A stretch of 64,000 nucleotides of DNA from Polaromonas naphthalenivorans CJ2. GTDB taxonomy: Bacteria; Pseudomonadota; Gammaproteobacteria; Burkholderiales; Burkholderiaceae_C. The position numbers were made by a program, and so were the translations under genes. Of the stretch, positions 45,029 to 52,890 are shown piece after piece. Under the pieces are notes generated by a model. It did no database searches. It saw nothing but the letters and a program-made list of their open reading frames with translations, and was not told the DNA's origin. The stretch is from assembly GCF_000015505.1 (NCBI RefSeq), contig NC_008759.1, positions 62,001 through 126,000 on the forward strand. The letters are read 5' to 3'. The stretch's first letter is position 1, and each line of letters begins with the position of its first letter.

Positions 45029-46429
45029 CTACAAGGCTTCGTTCGGCGAAGCCGGCAACGGCAAAAGTTCTGGAAACAGATATTCGAAAAGACGCTGGTG
45101 CTTCTGGTCCGCAGTGTACTTCTCCGGGTCGGCATGCATGTCTGGCAAATAAGCCTTAACTCGTTTTGCCCAGTTGCCCGTCTTGTCCTGCTGCTTCAGC
45201 AATGGAGCCCTGTCGTACACCGCAAGGGCCCGGCGGAACCACATCAGATATCGAGGGTAAGACTCAGCCAGGTAGTGCGCCACTTCGATGAAGTGCTTGC
45301 GGTTCAGGCCCACAGGCCTACCGTGCTTTGCCGAGTAGAAGCAGTTCAGCATGGCCACTGGCAGGCGCATGTCCTTGCCGTAAAAGCGAAGCGGGGTCAG
45401 AGAAATCAGTCCCCAGTCGTTCCAGTCCTTCGGTACGCACTGCGGAAACTGATGGACTTCATGCTCCTGGTCGTAGAGGGACGAATAGCTGCCCGCAACT
45501 TGAAGCCACCAGGCTTCAAATCGCGTTGGCCAGCTGGCGCGCTCCGCAGCTTCGTCAGCAACTCGCCGGGCTTGAGCCCCGGCGTAGTCAAAAAAGTAGA
45601 CCTGCTGCTTTTCCTGGTCAAGCGTCAGTTCATCGAAAGATACCCGTTGCCGGCGCAGAACGGGCTCCGCATTCCCATGGCCCGGCTCGGACCACACGCA
45701 GTCGAGCAGAAATTTCCCAGCCGCTCGTGATGCATCGCGGGTAGCTTGCGACACGATGAAGGCGTTCTGGTTATTGTTGTAGAAAACGTCATCTTGGGTG
45801 AGCCGGCGGCCGTCGTCCTCAAAATGAGCGAAGACCCAAAACAGGAGGCCCCCTTCCAGGGTGTAAAAGCGCCGGCGCTCGGCGATGACGTCGAGAAACG
45901 TGGTCGAGAGCTGAACCTCAAACGCGAACTTCAGGTTTTCGAGTTGTGCGCTCACATCGGGCTTGCGCCAGGCACCGGTGACAGAACCGGTCCAGCGCTG
46001 TTCGGAGGCAATATCCGCAAACCGACCATTCGCGTACAGCGACTCCACCAGCCATTGCTTCATCTGTCGATGAAGGAAGCTCTCCTTCGCCCCGTTGTAC
46101 TTCCTGGCATTGATTTCCTCCTGAGTGAGCTCCCCCCGCGTGACCGCGCTGCAGCGCCCATCTTCCAGGGTGTGCTTGAACCAGAATCGGCGGCGCTCTT
46201 TCCGAGAAAGCAGCGCGAGCGGGACGAAGCACTCCGGGCACAGGTACAGGGCACGGTCCTCTTGGTTGCTGGTCGCAACCGCCATTCTCAGCTGCATCAG
46301 GTGCGCAAGGTCGTCCCCGATGACCTCGCGCACAGGAAGCTCCCGCCCGGTGGACGCCTCCAGGACGACCGGAATTTCGGGGTCTGTGACGGCAAGCCCC
46401 TCTGGCGTATTGAACTCGGTTATTTGCAT
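45029..46429 (-). CDS. CoiA/DUF6035-like putative nuclease
   Basis: A 466-residue protein. A Cys/His-containing region (LYLCPECFVPLALLSRKERRRFWFKH, about 63-88) resembles the N-terminal zinc-like part of CoiA proteins. It is followed by helical ESFLHRQMKQWLVESL and then RKPDVSAQLENLKFAFEVQLST (about 165-190), which has the D-x(n)-E-x-Q pattern of a PD-(D/E)xK nuclease core with Q in place of K. GGLLFWVFAHFEDD continues the fold. CoiA-type proteins act on DNA in competence, and DUF6035 proteins are found in mobile DNA. The role here is unknown; location inside the hsd locus suggests defence or DNA processing. Confidence 0.7.
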   Translation of the reverse strand: MQITEFNTPEGLAVTDPEIPVVLEASTGRELPVREVIGDDLAHLMQLRMAVATSNQEDRALYLCPECFVPLALLSRKERRRFWFKHTLEDGRCSAVTRGELTQEEINARKYNGAKESFLHRQMKQWLVESLYANGRFADIASEQRWTGSVTGAWRKPDVSAQLENLKFAFEVQLSTTFLDVIAERRRFYTLEGGLLFWVFAHFEDDGRRLTQDDVFYNNNQNAFIVSQATRDASRAAGKFLLDCVWSEPGHGNAEPVLRRQRVSFDELTLDQEKQQVYFFDYAGAQARRVADEAAERASWPTRFEAWWLQVAGSYSSLYDQEHEVHQFPQCVPKDWNDWGLISLTPLRFYGKDMRLPVAMLNCFYSAKHGRPVGLNRKHFIEVAHYLAESYPRYLMWFRRALAVYDRAPLLKQQDKTGNWAKRVKAYLPDMHADPEKYTADQKHQRLFEYLFPELLPLPASPNEAL

Positions 46430-46521
46430 AGCCCGACATTAGCCGGGCTTCGCGAAAATAACAAGTTCGCCGCACGCCGAATGCCACCGACCTCAGCTAT
46501 CCAGCACCAACCTCGGAGGGC

Positions 46522-46677
46522 AACACGCGCCGCATAGGCGACCTCCGCGCGCGCTGGCTGCCCCTCAGCCGCTTGGCCCTTGGGCAACCGGCCACTGTCT
46601 GGCTGGACAGCCTCGTGGAAGGTACCCGTACGGTTGCTGAGAAAATCTATCGCATGCCGCCAGTACCGCTCCAGTGA
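46522..46677 (+). pseudogene. Possible coding remnant
   Basis: A 51-codon frame without its own good start reads RRIGDLRARWLPLSRLALGQ...VEGTRTVAEKIYRMP and ends at TGA 46675-46677. The amphipathic, codon-like composition suggests the tail of a lost gene. No family recognised. Confidence 0.3.
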
Positions 46678-46748
46678 GTGGCTAGAGTCGCGGTATCGCC
46701 TTCCTTGAACACAAGCATATCCACGTCTTGGACGAAAAAAAAATAGCG

Positions 46749-46774
46749 CAAATGCCCATTCAAGGGGGCATTTG
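46749..46774. repeat. 9-bp inverted repeat
   Basis: CAAATGCCC (46749-46757) and GGGCATTTG (46766-46774) form a perfect stem with an 8-base loop. No clean T-tract follows, so it is either a weak terminator or a regulatory element in the leader of the ATPase gene. Confidence 0.6.
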
Positions 46775-46813
46775 AAGACTTTTCCTATGCAACAACCACT
46801 GGCTTTATTAACA

Positions 46814-46831
46814 AGTATTTGAGAAAATACT
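46814..46831. promoter_or_regulatory. 7-bp dyad upstream of the ATPase gene
   Basis: AGTATTT-GAGA-AAATACT is a perfect dyad that ends 39 bases before the ATPase start codon, in the promoter position. It is a candidate operator. Confidence 0.45.
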
Positions 46832-46870
46832 ACTCATTAAAAATTTAAGAAATGCTGATACTTGCCGCCA

Positions 46871-48001
46871 ATGACCAAGCCCACCCTCGCCCCTGACCCC
46901 TGGCACTTCCCCCGCCCCGAGTTGGCTCAGAAATACCTGCTGTCCTTCGGCCTGGGCTTGTCTTCTGCACGGGGGTTGTTCGCAAAACGCCGGATGGGCA
47001 AGTCTGAGTTTCTTGAGCAAGACCTTATCCCCGCGGCGCAGGCCGAGGGCTATCTTACGGCTTATCTGAACATGTGGGACGCCCGCACTCACCCAACGCC
47101 CTCGCTGGTGGCCGCGCTCAGCCGCGCCGTGGAGCCCAAGGGCCTTTCAAAGCTGGTCCAGCGGCTGAACGCACCGCTCAAGAAGGTCAAGGCTTCTGGA
47201 AAGCTGCCTGGGTTGGTAGAAGGGTCGCTCGAAGCCGAGTTGGTTGACGGCCCCGCTATTGCCGGACCGTTGCTCAGTGAGCTGCTGCGCGGATTTGACA
47301 AGCCCGGAAAACGCCTGCTGCTGGTGCTCGACGAGGCGCAGGTGCTGGCGGACCCGCTTCATACCGAGCTGGCCCACTCCCTGCGGGCGGGGCTGGACAG
47401 CAGGAAGCAAAACATCAAGGTGGTGTTTGCCGGCAGTTCCGAGCCCACGCTGCGGCGCATGTTCGGGCGCTCGACGGAGCCGTTCTACAACTGGGCGCCG
47501 CTCGAGCCTTTCGAGCTCCTTGACGCCGAGTTCGTCAAGGCCATGGTCGCCAAGGTGAACAATCTGTCCCGGTTTCCTCTGGCCGAAAAAGACGCCATGG
47601 CCGCCTTTGAGACGCTGAAAAAAACCCCCGAGTTCTTTCGGCGCTACCTGAACCGGTACCTGACCTATGCAGAGCTTGGTCCGCAGGCAGCGCTGGAAGA
47701 CACCCAGGCGCACGTATTTAGCGGCGCCAATTTCAAGGACTTGTGGAACAAGCTATTGCCCGCAGACCGGGAGGTGCTCAAGCTGCTGGTGAAGGGGGTG
47801 ACCGACCTGTATTCAGAGGCCAACCGACTGCGCCTGGGCCTCTCGCTCGGGCTGGACAAGGCGGTTAGCAAGAACACGCCCCAGAATTCTTTGCGCCGGC
47901 TTCAGGACGAGGGCCTGGTGGCCCGTTTCGACCACGGTGAGTACCAAGTGCAGGATGATGCCATGGCCGAATGGCTGCGAAACCTAGAGCTCGATATCTG
48001 A
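46871..48001 (+). CDS. AAA/STAND-like ATPase
   Basis: A 376-residue ATP-binding protein. The P-loop is FAKRRMGKSEF (about 37-47), a variant of the GxRRMGKS form of archaeal-type/AAA ATPases. Walker B is LLLVLDEAQVL (about 150-160) and sensor-1-like KVVFAGSSEPTLRRMFG follows (about 185). The C-terminal half has a winged-helix-like SLRRLQDEGLVARFDHGEYQVQDDAM, used by this group to bind DNA or partners. The start ATG 46871 (MTKPTLAP) is preferred over the TTG three codons earlier. It is alone in its transcription unit, within the block that splits the hsd genes. Role unknown. Confidence 0.75.
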   Translation: MTKPTLAPDPWHFPRPELAQKYLLSFGLGLSSARGLFAKRRMGKSEFLEQDLIPAAQAEGYLTAYLNMWDARTHPTPSLVAALSRAVEPKGLSKLVQRLNAPLKKVKASGKLPGLVEGSLEAELVDGPAIAGPLLSELLRGFDKPGKRLLLVLDEAQVLADPLHTELAHSLRAGLDSRKQNIKVVFAGSSEPTLRRMFGRSTEPFYNWAPLEPFELLDAEFVKAMVAKVNNLSRFPLAEKDAMAAFETLKKTPEFFRRYLNRYLTYAELGPQAALEDTQAHVFSGANFKDLWNKLLPADREVLKLLVKGVTDLYSEANRLRLGLSLGLDKAVSKNTPQNSLRRLQDEGLVARFDHGEYQVQDDAMAEWLRNLELDI

Positions 48002-48187
48002 CAACGCGGGCTCTTGCCGACCAGCCTGAAACACTTAAAACTCCTAAAAACTCAATCAAATCAAATACTTATCAAATGCTACCGCATAGCATACAAATTT
48101 GTTTACTAGCGAATACGGGGCCGTCCAGGGCGTAACGCCCAGCCTTTTCCAACAGGTTATCCCTTCAACTACGCATCCTTGCGGGAC

Positions 48188-48793
48188 ATGTTCATGACTA
48201 CGAAAACGATAAAAATCGCCGTGATTGCCGCCGCTGTAGCCGTTGCCGGTTACTGGTACTGGTCCCCGTTTCTGGCAATTCGCCAGATGCAGTCCGCAGC
48301 TCAGGAGAAGGACGCCGAAGCCTTCAACGAGCGCGTGGATTACCCGAAACTGCGCGAGAGCCTCAAAGGCCAGCTCTCGGCCGTCATGGGCGAACAAATG
48401 GCCAAGACCCAGGATGCGGGCAATCCTTTTGCTGCACTGGGCTCGATGCTGGGCCTGGCCATGGTAGACCGGTTCGTGGACGCCATGGTCCGCCCCGAGA
48501 CGGTGATGCGGGCCATGCAGGACGGCCAAATGTCTCCAGCTGCCGCCAAGACGAGCGATGCCCCGGCGCCGACCACCAGTAATCCGGACAGCCCGGCCCC
48601 CGCCGCAGCCCGGGAGGACAACAAACCAAAGTGGACCTATGACCGAAAAGGTGTGGACAGGCTCATCGCCTATGCAACCGACCCACAAAAACCCGGCGCA
48701 CCGAACTCGGAAAAGCTGGGCGTCGTATTTGAGCGAAGTGGCTTTGCGAACTGGAAGCTGACGGAAGTCAGGCTGCCAGTGCTTGGCAGATAA
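48188..48793 (+). CDS. DUF2939-family membrane-anchored protein
   Basis: About 200 residues with a single N-terminal membrane anchor (IKIAVIAAAVAVAGYWYWSPF). Then LAIRQMQSAAQEKDAEAFNERVDYPKLRESLKGQL follows, the standard DUF2939 opening, in which the Y-P-x-L-R-x-S motif is conserved. A Pro/Ala-rich linker leads to a C-terminal WTYDRKGVDRLIAYATD...LGVVFERSGFANWKLTEVRLP domain. ATG 48188 or 48194 (MTTKT) may be the start. The family is a periplasmic protein of unknown function, not usually a defence gene. Confidence 0.75.
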   Translation: MFMTTKTIKIAVIAAAVAVAGYWYWSPFLAIRQMQSAAQEKDAEAFNERVDYPKLRESLKGQLSAVMGEQMAKTQDAGNPFAALGSMLGLAMVDRFVDAMVRPETVMRAMQDGQMSPAAAKTSDAPAPTTSNPDSPAPAAAREDNKPKWTYDRKGVDRLIAYATDPQKPGAPNSEKLGVVFERSGFANWKLTEVRLPVLGR

Positions 48794-48825
48794 ATCGAAG
48801 TATTCCGTAGCCGAGCAAAAAAACC

Positions 48826-49443
48826 GTGAAACTTCCGAACGAAGCCGATATCGTCATTGCGAAAGCCTTGAATGAGATTTCCCCAAAATTAAAAACAGCA
48901 TTTGTTATCGGCCCCCTGCAATCAAAAAGAGGTCTTGACGAATTTTTTGAGTCAAGGGTACTGTGGGAGGACGCGCTTGACTGGCCCTATGACAAAGATA
49001 TCGTGCTATGGTTTTTGTCTAAGCGGGCCAACGCTGCCATAAATCGCTGGCTCCAAAATTCCAAATTGTCTGTTCTGGCCGGGGTGTCTCCCCTGCTTAC
49101 CGGGAGTGTGCTGGTTTCCCGTGAACGTATTGACCATATTCGGGAACATCGAGACAACCAAGCAGTTGGCACTCTGGCTGTGGTGGAGTTGCTGCGCCAG
49201 CTCTTTGTTGAAGGAGCTCCCACTTTTTGTGCGAATAAAAGCACAGGAGACAGAAAACAGGGTTATGACCAACAGCTTGTAATGTTCAACAGCACTTACA
49301 AGTCAAAAAACAAAGAAGTGTCTGGGCAGTTCCCTGCTGCAATACTCAGTTTTAGCGCAGAGCCCGTACCGCACCTGAAAATAGAGACTGCTTACTGGAT
49401 GCATTCCCGTAAAGCAGAAACGCTCCGAAAGGGAGCGCTCTAG
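48826..49443 (+). CDS. Hypothetical protein, possible BECR-fold nuclease (205 residues)
   Basis: The gene starts with GTG at 48826. The helical N-terminus leads into the segment VLVSRERIDHIREHRDNQAVGTLAVVELLRQLF (about 100-135), similar to the S-x-E-x-I-x-H-I segments of barnase/EndoU/colicin E5/RelE-type (BECR) nucleases. A later QGYDQQLVMFNSTYKSKN and YWMHSRKAETLR would form the remaining strands. The next gene starts inside its stop (TAGTG), so the pair is translationally coupled, as in toxin-antitoxin modules. GC is lower than in neighbours. The functional suggestion is weak. Confidence 0.6.
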   Translation: MKLPNEADIVIAKALNEISPKLKTAFVIGPLQSKRGLDEFFESRVLWEDALDWPYDKDIVLWFLSKRANAAINRWLQNSKLSVLAGVSPLLTGSVLVSRERIDHIREHRDNQAVGTLAVVELLRQLFVEGAPTFCANKSTGDRKQGYDQQLVMFNSTYKSKNKEVSGQFPAAILSFSAEPVPHLKIETAYWMHSRKAETLRKGAL

Positions 49444-49697
49444 TGATAAAAAAATCTGTCTCGGATGGAAGAACGGCTGAAAGTCCAACTTCTGACACCT
49501 TGGTCAGTCGTCTCGTCCAGGCAATTAGCCTGCAAGAACCTCCATTTTCTTCATCGGCCGAGAATCTAGCGCAATTTTCGGCTACCGGAACGCCTTGCCG
49601 GGTCTCACCGCAAGACAGATTTGTTCAGTATAGCACCTGCTTTTCGCGGGGGTTAGACCCTGCAAGAGCTTTTGACCAAGTTGGATACGTTGGCTAA
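49443..49697 (+). CDS. Small hypothetical protein coupled to the upstream gene
   Basis: An 84-residue product beginning at GTG 49443, overlapping the upstream TAG stop by one base. It is Ser/Thr/Gln-rich (SDTLVSRLVQAISLQEPPFSSSAENLAQFSATGTP) with no motif I recognise; the end is RFVQYSTCFSRGLDPARAFDQVGY. The overlap and size make it a candidate antitoxin or immunity partner. hsdR starts 24 bases after it. Confidence 0.5.
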   Translation: MIKKSVSDGRTAESPTSDTLVSRLVQAISLQEPPFSSSAENLAQFSATGTPCRVSPQDRFVQYSTCFSRGLDPARAFDQVGYVG

Positions 49698-49721
49698 ATC
49701 GCCACCCTACACGAATAAAAC

Positions 49722-52700
49722 ATGACAACAATAGCCAACGTCCACACCGAACGCGTCTTCGAAAACGAGCTTTGCGAGCACCTGGCCGCCAACGGCTGGT
49801 CCGTGCGCACCCACCTGCAGGATGCCAAGTCCTACAGCCGTGAGCTGGCCCTCTTCCCCGAAGACCTGATTGCCTTCGTCCAGGAGACGCAGCCCAAGGA
49901 GTGGGCCAAGTTCAAGCAGTGGCACAACGGCCAGTCCGAGGCGATGTTCACCAAGCGTGTGGCCGACCAGCTCAACAGGCACGGCACCCTGCACCTGCTG
50001 CGCCACGGGTTCAAGGACTCGGGCAGCAACGGAACCACCAAGTTCTTCCTGTGCCAGTTCCGCCCGGCGCACAAGAAAAACATGCAGCTGTGGGAGATGT
50101 ATGAGAAGAACCGCCTGACGGCCATCCGCCAGTTGCACTACTCGCTGCACAACGAAAAAAGCTTTGACATGGTGCTCTTCGTCAACGGCTTGCCGGTGGC
50201 CACCACAGAGCTCAAGACCGACATGACGCAGTCCATCAAGGACGCCATCGACCAGTACAAGAAGGACCGCCTGCCCCGCGACCTCAAGTCCAAGGAGCTC
50301 GAACCCCTACTGCAGTTCAAGACCCGGGCCCTGGTGCACTTTGCGGTGTCGACCGACGAGGTTTTCATGGCCACCAAGCTCGAGGGCGACAAAACATATT
50401 TCCTGCCGTTCAACCTGGGCCGTCCGGACGGCTTTGGCGGCGCTGGCGCTGGCAATCCCCCTGCGACCAAGGAACATGGCTACCCGACTTGGTACCTGTG
50501 GAAGCTGGTCTGGTCGCGCGATGTCTGGCTCGACATCCTGGGGAACTTCCTGCACATCGAGGTGAAGGAGGCGCAGGACAAGGCCGGCAAGAAAGTCACC
50601 AAGGAATCCTTGATTTTCCCGCGCTTTCACCAGCTCGACGCCGTGCTGCACCTGGTTCGCGGCGCCGGCGACGAAGGGGTTGGACAGGTCTACCTGATTC
50701 AGCACTCTGCCGGCTCGGGCAAGTCCAACACCATCGCCTGGACGGCGCACCGGCTCGCCAACCTGCACAGCGCCCAAGATGACAAGGTATTTGACACGGT
50801 CATCGTCATCACGGACCGCCGGGTCCTGGACCGCCAGCTGCAGGAAACGATTTCGCAGTTCGAGCACAAGGCCGGCGCCGTTCAAAAAATTGACCAGAAC
50901 TCCGAGCAGCTGGCCAAGGCCCTCAATGACGGCGTGCCGGTCATCATCACCACGCTGCAAAAATTCCAGTTCATCCTGCAAAAGGTCCAGGGCCTGAAGG
51001 ACAAGAAGTTCGCGCTCATCGTAGACGAGGCCCACTCCAGCCAATCCGGGTCAGCCGCCCAGAAGCTACGCCGGGCTCTGACGACGGACACCAAGAAGGT
51101 AGTGACCGTTGAGCTGGACGGCGCTCCGGCGGACGTCGATGTGGATGTGGAAATCGACCCGGAAGACGTGACCTCCGAGGACATCATCAACCAGGTGATG
51201 CTCTCGCGCCAGCGCCCGCCCAATGTGAGCTACTTCGCGTTCACGGCCACCCCCAAGTCCAAAACGCTTGAGCTGTTCGGCCGGCCGGGCACCGACGGGC
51301 TGCCCGTGCCGTTTCACGTTTACTCGATGCGCCAGGCCATCGAGGAAGGCTTCATCCTGGACGTGCTCAAGCGGTACATGTCGTACAAGACGTTCTACAA
51401 GCTGGGCTCGACGGCGGCCGAGAAGATGGTGCCGCAGATGAAGGCCAAGAAGACCCTGGGCCGTTTTGCCGTCCTGCATGCCTATAACATTGCCCAAAAG
51501 ATTGTGGTCATCGTGGAGCACTTTCGCGAGTTCATCGCGCCCAAGCTGGGGGGCCACGCCAAGGCCATGGTGGTGACTGACAGCCGGTTAGCCGCGGTGC
51601 GCTACAAGCTGGCCATGGACAAGTACCTCAAGGAGATGGGCTACGACAAGGAGATGAAAGCGCTGGTGGCTTTTTCCGGAGAGGTGCAGGACCCCGAGTC
51701 GGGGCCGGATGATTTCAGCGAACGCAGTATGAATGCCGGCATCAAGGGCCAGGAGCCATCCGACGCCTTCAAGGAAGAAGTTTACCGCGTGCTGCTGGTG
51801 GCCAACAAATACCAGACCGGGTTCGACCAGCCGCTGCTGCAGGCGATGTATGTCGACAAGCGCTTGTCTGGCGTGATGGCGGTGCAGACGCTGTCCCGGC
51901 TCAACCGCATGGCGCCAGGCAAGGAAGACCCGTTCGTGCTGGACTTCGTGAACAAGCCTGAAGAAATTCTGGCCAGCTTCAAGCCTTACTTTCGCACGGC
52001 CGAGGTGGAGGCCGTCACGGACCCCAACATCGTTCACGAGCTCCAGGTTAAGTTGGACAAGGCGAAGGTGTACGTCCCCAACGAGATTGAGCAATACGCC
52101 AAAGCCTTTTTCGACCCCAAGTGCAAGCAGGCGAGCCTGATGTATATCCTGAAACCTGCCAAGGACCGCTTCTACGACCTCGAGGACGAAGACGCCGAGC
52201 AGTTTCGCAAGGACCTGGGCACCTTCTTGCGGCTGTACGACTTCCTGTCGCAAATCATTCCCTATGGGGATGCGGACCTGGAAAAGCTCTACAGCTTTGG
52301 CAAAGGCTTGATGCCCATGGTGGCGGCCAGGAATTCAGGCTCCAGCATCCTGGAGCTGGACTCGGACGTGCAGCTCACGCACTATCGCATCCAGAAGCTG
52401 GGCGAGCAAACGCTCAACCTCGCCACGGGCGAGCTGGTCAAGCTCAAGCCGGCTTCCGACGCCGGCAGCGGCACCACCCAGACCGACGAAGAAAAGAAGC
52501 TGGCCGAAATCGTCGACAAGATGAACGATTTGTTCTCCGGCGAGCTGACCGAGGCCGACCTGGTGGGCTACGTCACGACCATCAAGGGCAAGCTGCTCGA
52601 GAGCGAAACGCTGGCCGAGCAGGCCGTGAGCAACACCGAGCAGCAGTTCGGCATGGGCGACTTCAAGGACATCATGATGGACATCATCATTGATGGCCAG

Positions 52701-52829
52701 GAGAGCCACAACAAGATTGCCGGGCAGTTGCTCCAGGACGACCGGACTTTTGCCATCATGCAGGGAATGCTGGCAAAAATGGTGTTTGATGGTTTTAAGC
52801 GGGCAGCCGCGCAGGCTCAGGCCTCTTGA
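49722..52829 (+). CDS. hsdR: Type I restriction endonuclease subunit HsdR
   Basis: A 1035-residue restriction subunit. The N-terminal nuclease domain includes MVLFVNGLPVATTELKTD (about 148-167), with the E-x-K of the PD-(D/E)xK site. The translocase has Walker A HSAGSGKSNT (about 327-336), VIVITDRRVLDRQL, the DEAH box IVDEAHSSQSG (about 434) and FAFTATPKSKTLELFG (about 506), then VANKYQTGFDQPLL and VQTLSRLNRM (motifs V and VI). It cleaves unmodified DNA after ATP-driven translocation with HsdM and HsdS. It belongs to the hsdM-hsdS operon at 39.6-42.7 kb but is separated by later insertions. jetA starts 61 bases downstream. Confidence 0.95.
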   Translation: MTTIANVHTERVFENELCEHLAANGWSVRTHLQDAKSYSRELALFPEDLIAFVQETQPKEWAKFKQWHNGQSEAMFTKRVADQLNRHGTLHLLRHGFKDSGSNGTTKFFLCQFRPAHKKNMQLWEMYEKNRLTAIRQLHYSLHNEKSFDMVLFVNGLPVATTELKTDMTQSIKDAIDQYKKDRLPRDLKSKELEPLLQFKTRALVHFAVSTDEVFMATKLEGDKTYFLPFNLGRPDGFGGAGAGNPPATKEHGYPTWYLWKLVWSRDVWLDILGNFLHIEVKEAQDKAGKKVTKESLIFPRFHQLDAVLHLVRGAGDEGVGQVYLIQHSAGSGKSNTIAWTAHRLANLHSAQDDKVFDTVIVITDRRVLDRQLQETISQFEHKAGAVQKIDQNSEQLAKALNDGVPVIITTLQKFQFILQKVQGLKDKKFALIVDEAHSSQSGSAAQKLRRALTTDTKKVVTVELDGAPADVDVDVEIDPEDVTSEDIINQVMLSRQRPPNVSYFAFTATPKSKTLELFGRPGTDGLPVPFHVYSMRQAIEEGFILDVLKRYMSYKTFYKLGSTAAEKMVPQMKAKKTLGRFAVLHAYNIAQKIVVIVEHFREFIAPKLGGHAKAMVVTDSRLAAVRYKLAMDKYLKEMGYDKEMKALVAFSGEVQDPESGPDDFSERSMNAGIKGQEPSDAFKEEVYRVLLVANKYQTGFDQPLLQAMYVDKRLSGVMAVQTLSRLNRMAPGKEDPFVLDFVNKPEEILASFKPYFRTAEVEAVTDPNIVHELQVKLDKAKVYVPNEIEQYAKAFFDPKCKQASLMYILKPAKDRFYDLEDEDAEQFRKDLGTFLRLYDFLSQIIPYGDADLEKLYSFGKGLMPMVAARNSGSSILELDSDVQLTHYRIQKLGEQTLNLATGELVKLKPASDAGSGTTQTDEEKKLAEIVDKMNDLFSGELTEADLVGYVTTIKGKLLESETLAEQAVSNTEQQFGMGDFKDIMMDIIIDGQESHNKIAGQLLQDDRTFAIMQGMLAKMVFDGFKRAAAQAQAS

Positions 52830-52890
52830 TGATGACCTCCGCGCCCCTTGAAGCGGCGGTGGTCCTGCTTCCCAATACAAAGCGCAGGCC

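Larger units (their letters stand above)
46430..46870. other. Divergent intergenic region with inverted repeats
   Basis: It separates the CoiA-like gene (minus) from the ATPase gene (plus). It contains a short coding-like remnant (46522-46677) and two perfect inverted repeats (46749-46774 and 46814-46831). The right part is AT-rich and should include the ATPase promoter. Confidence 0.6.
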
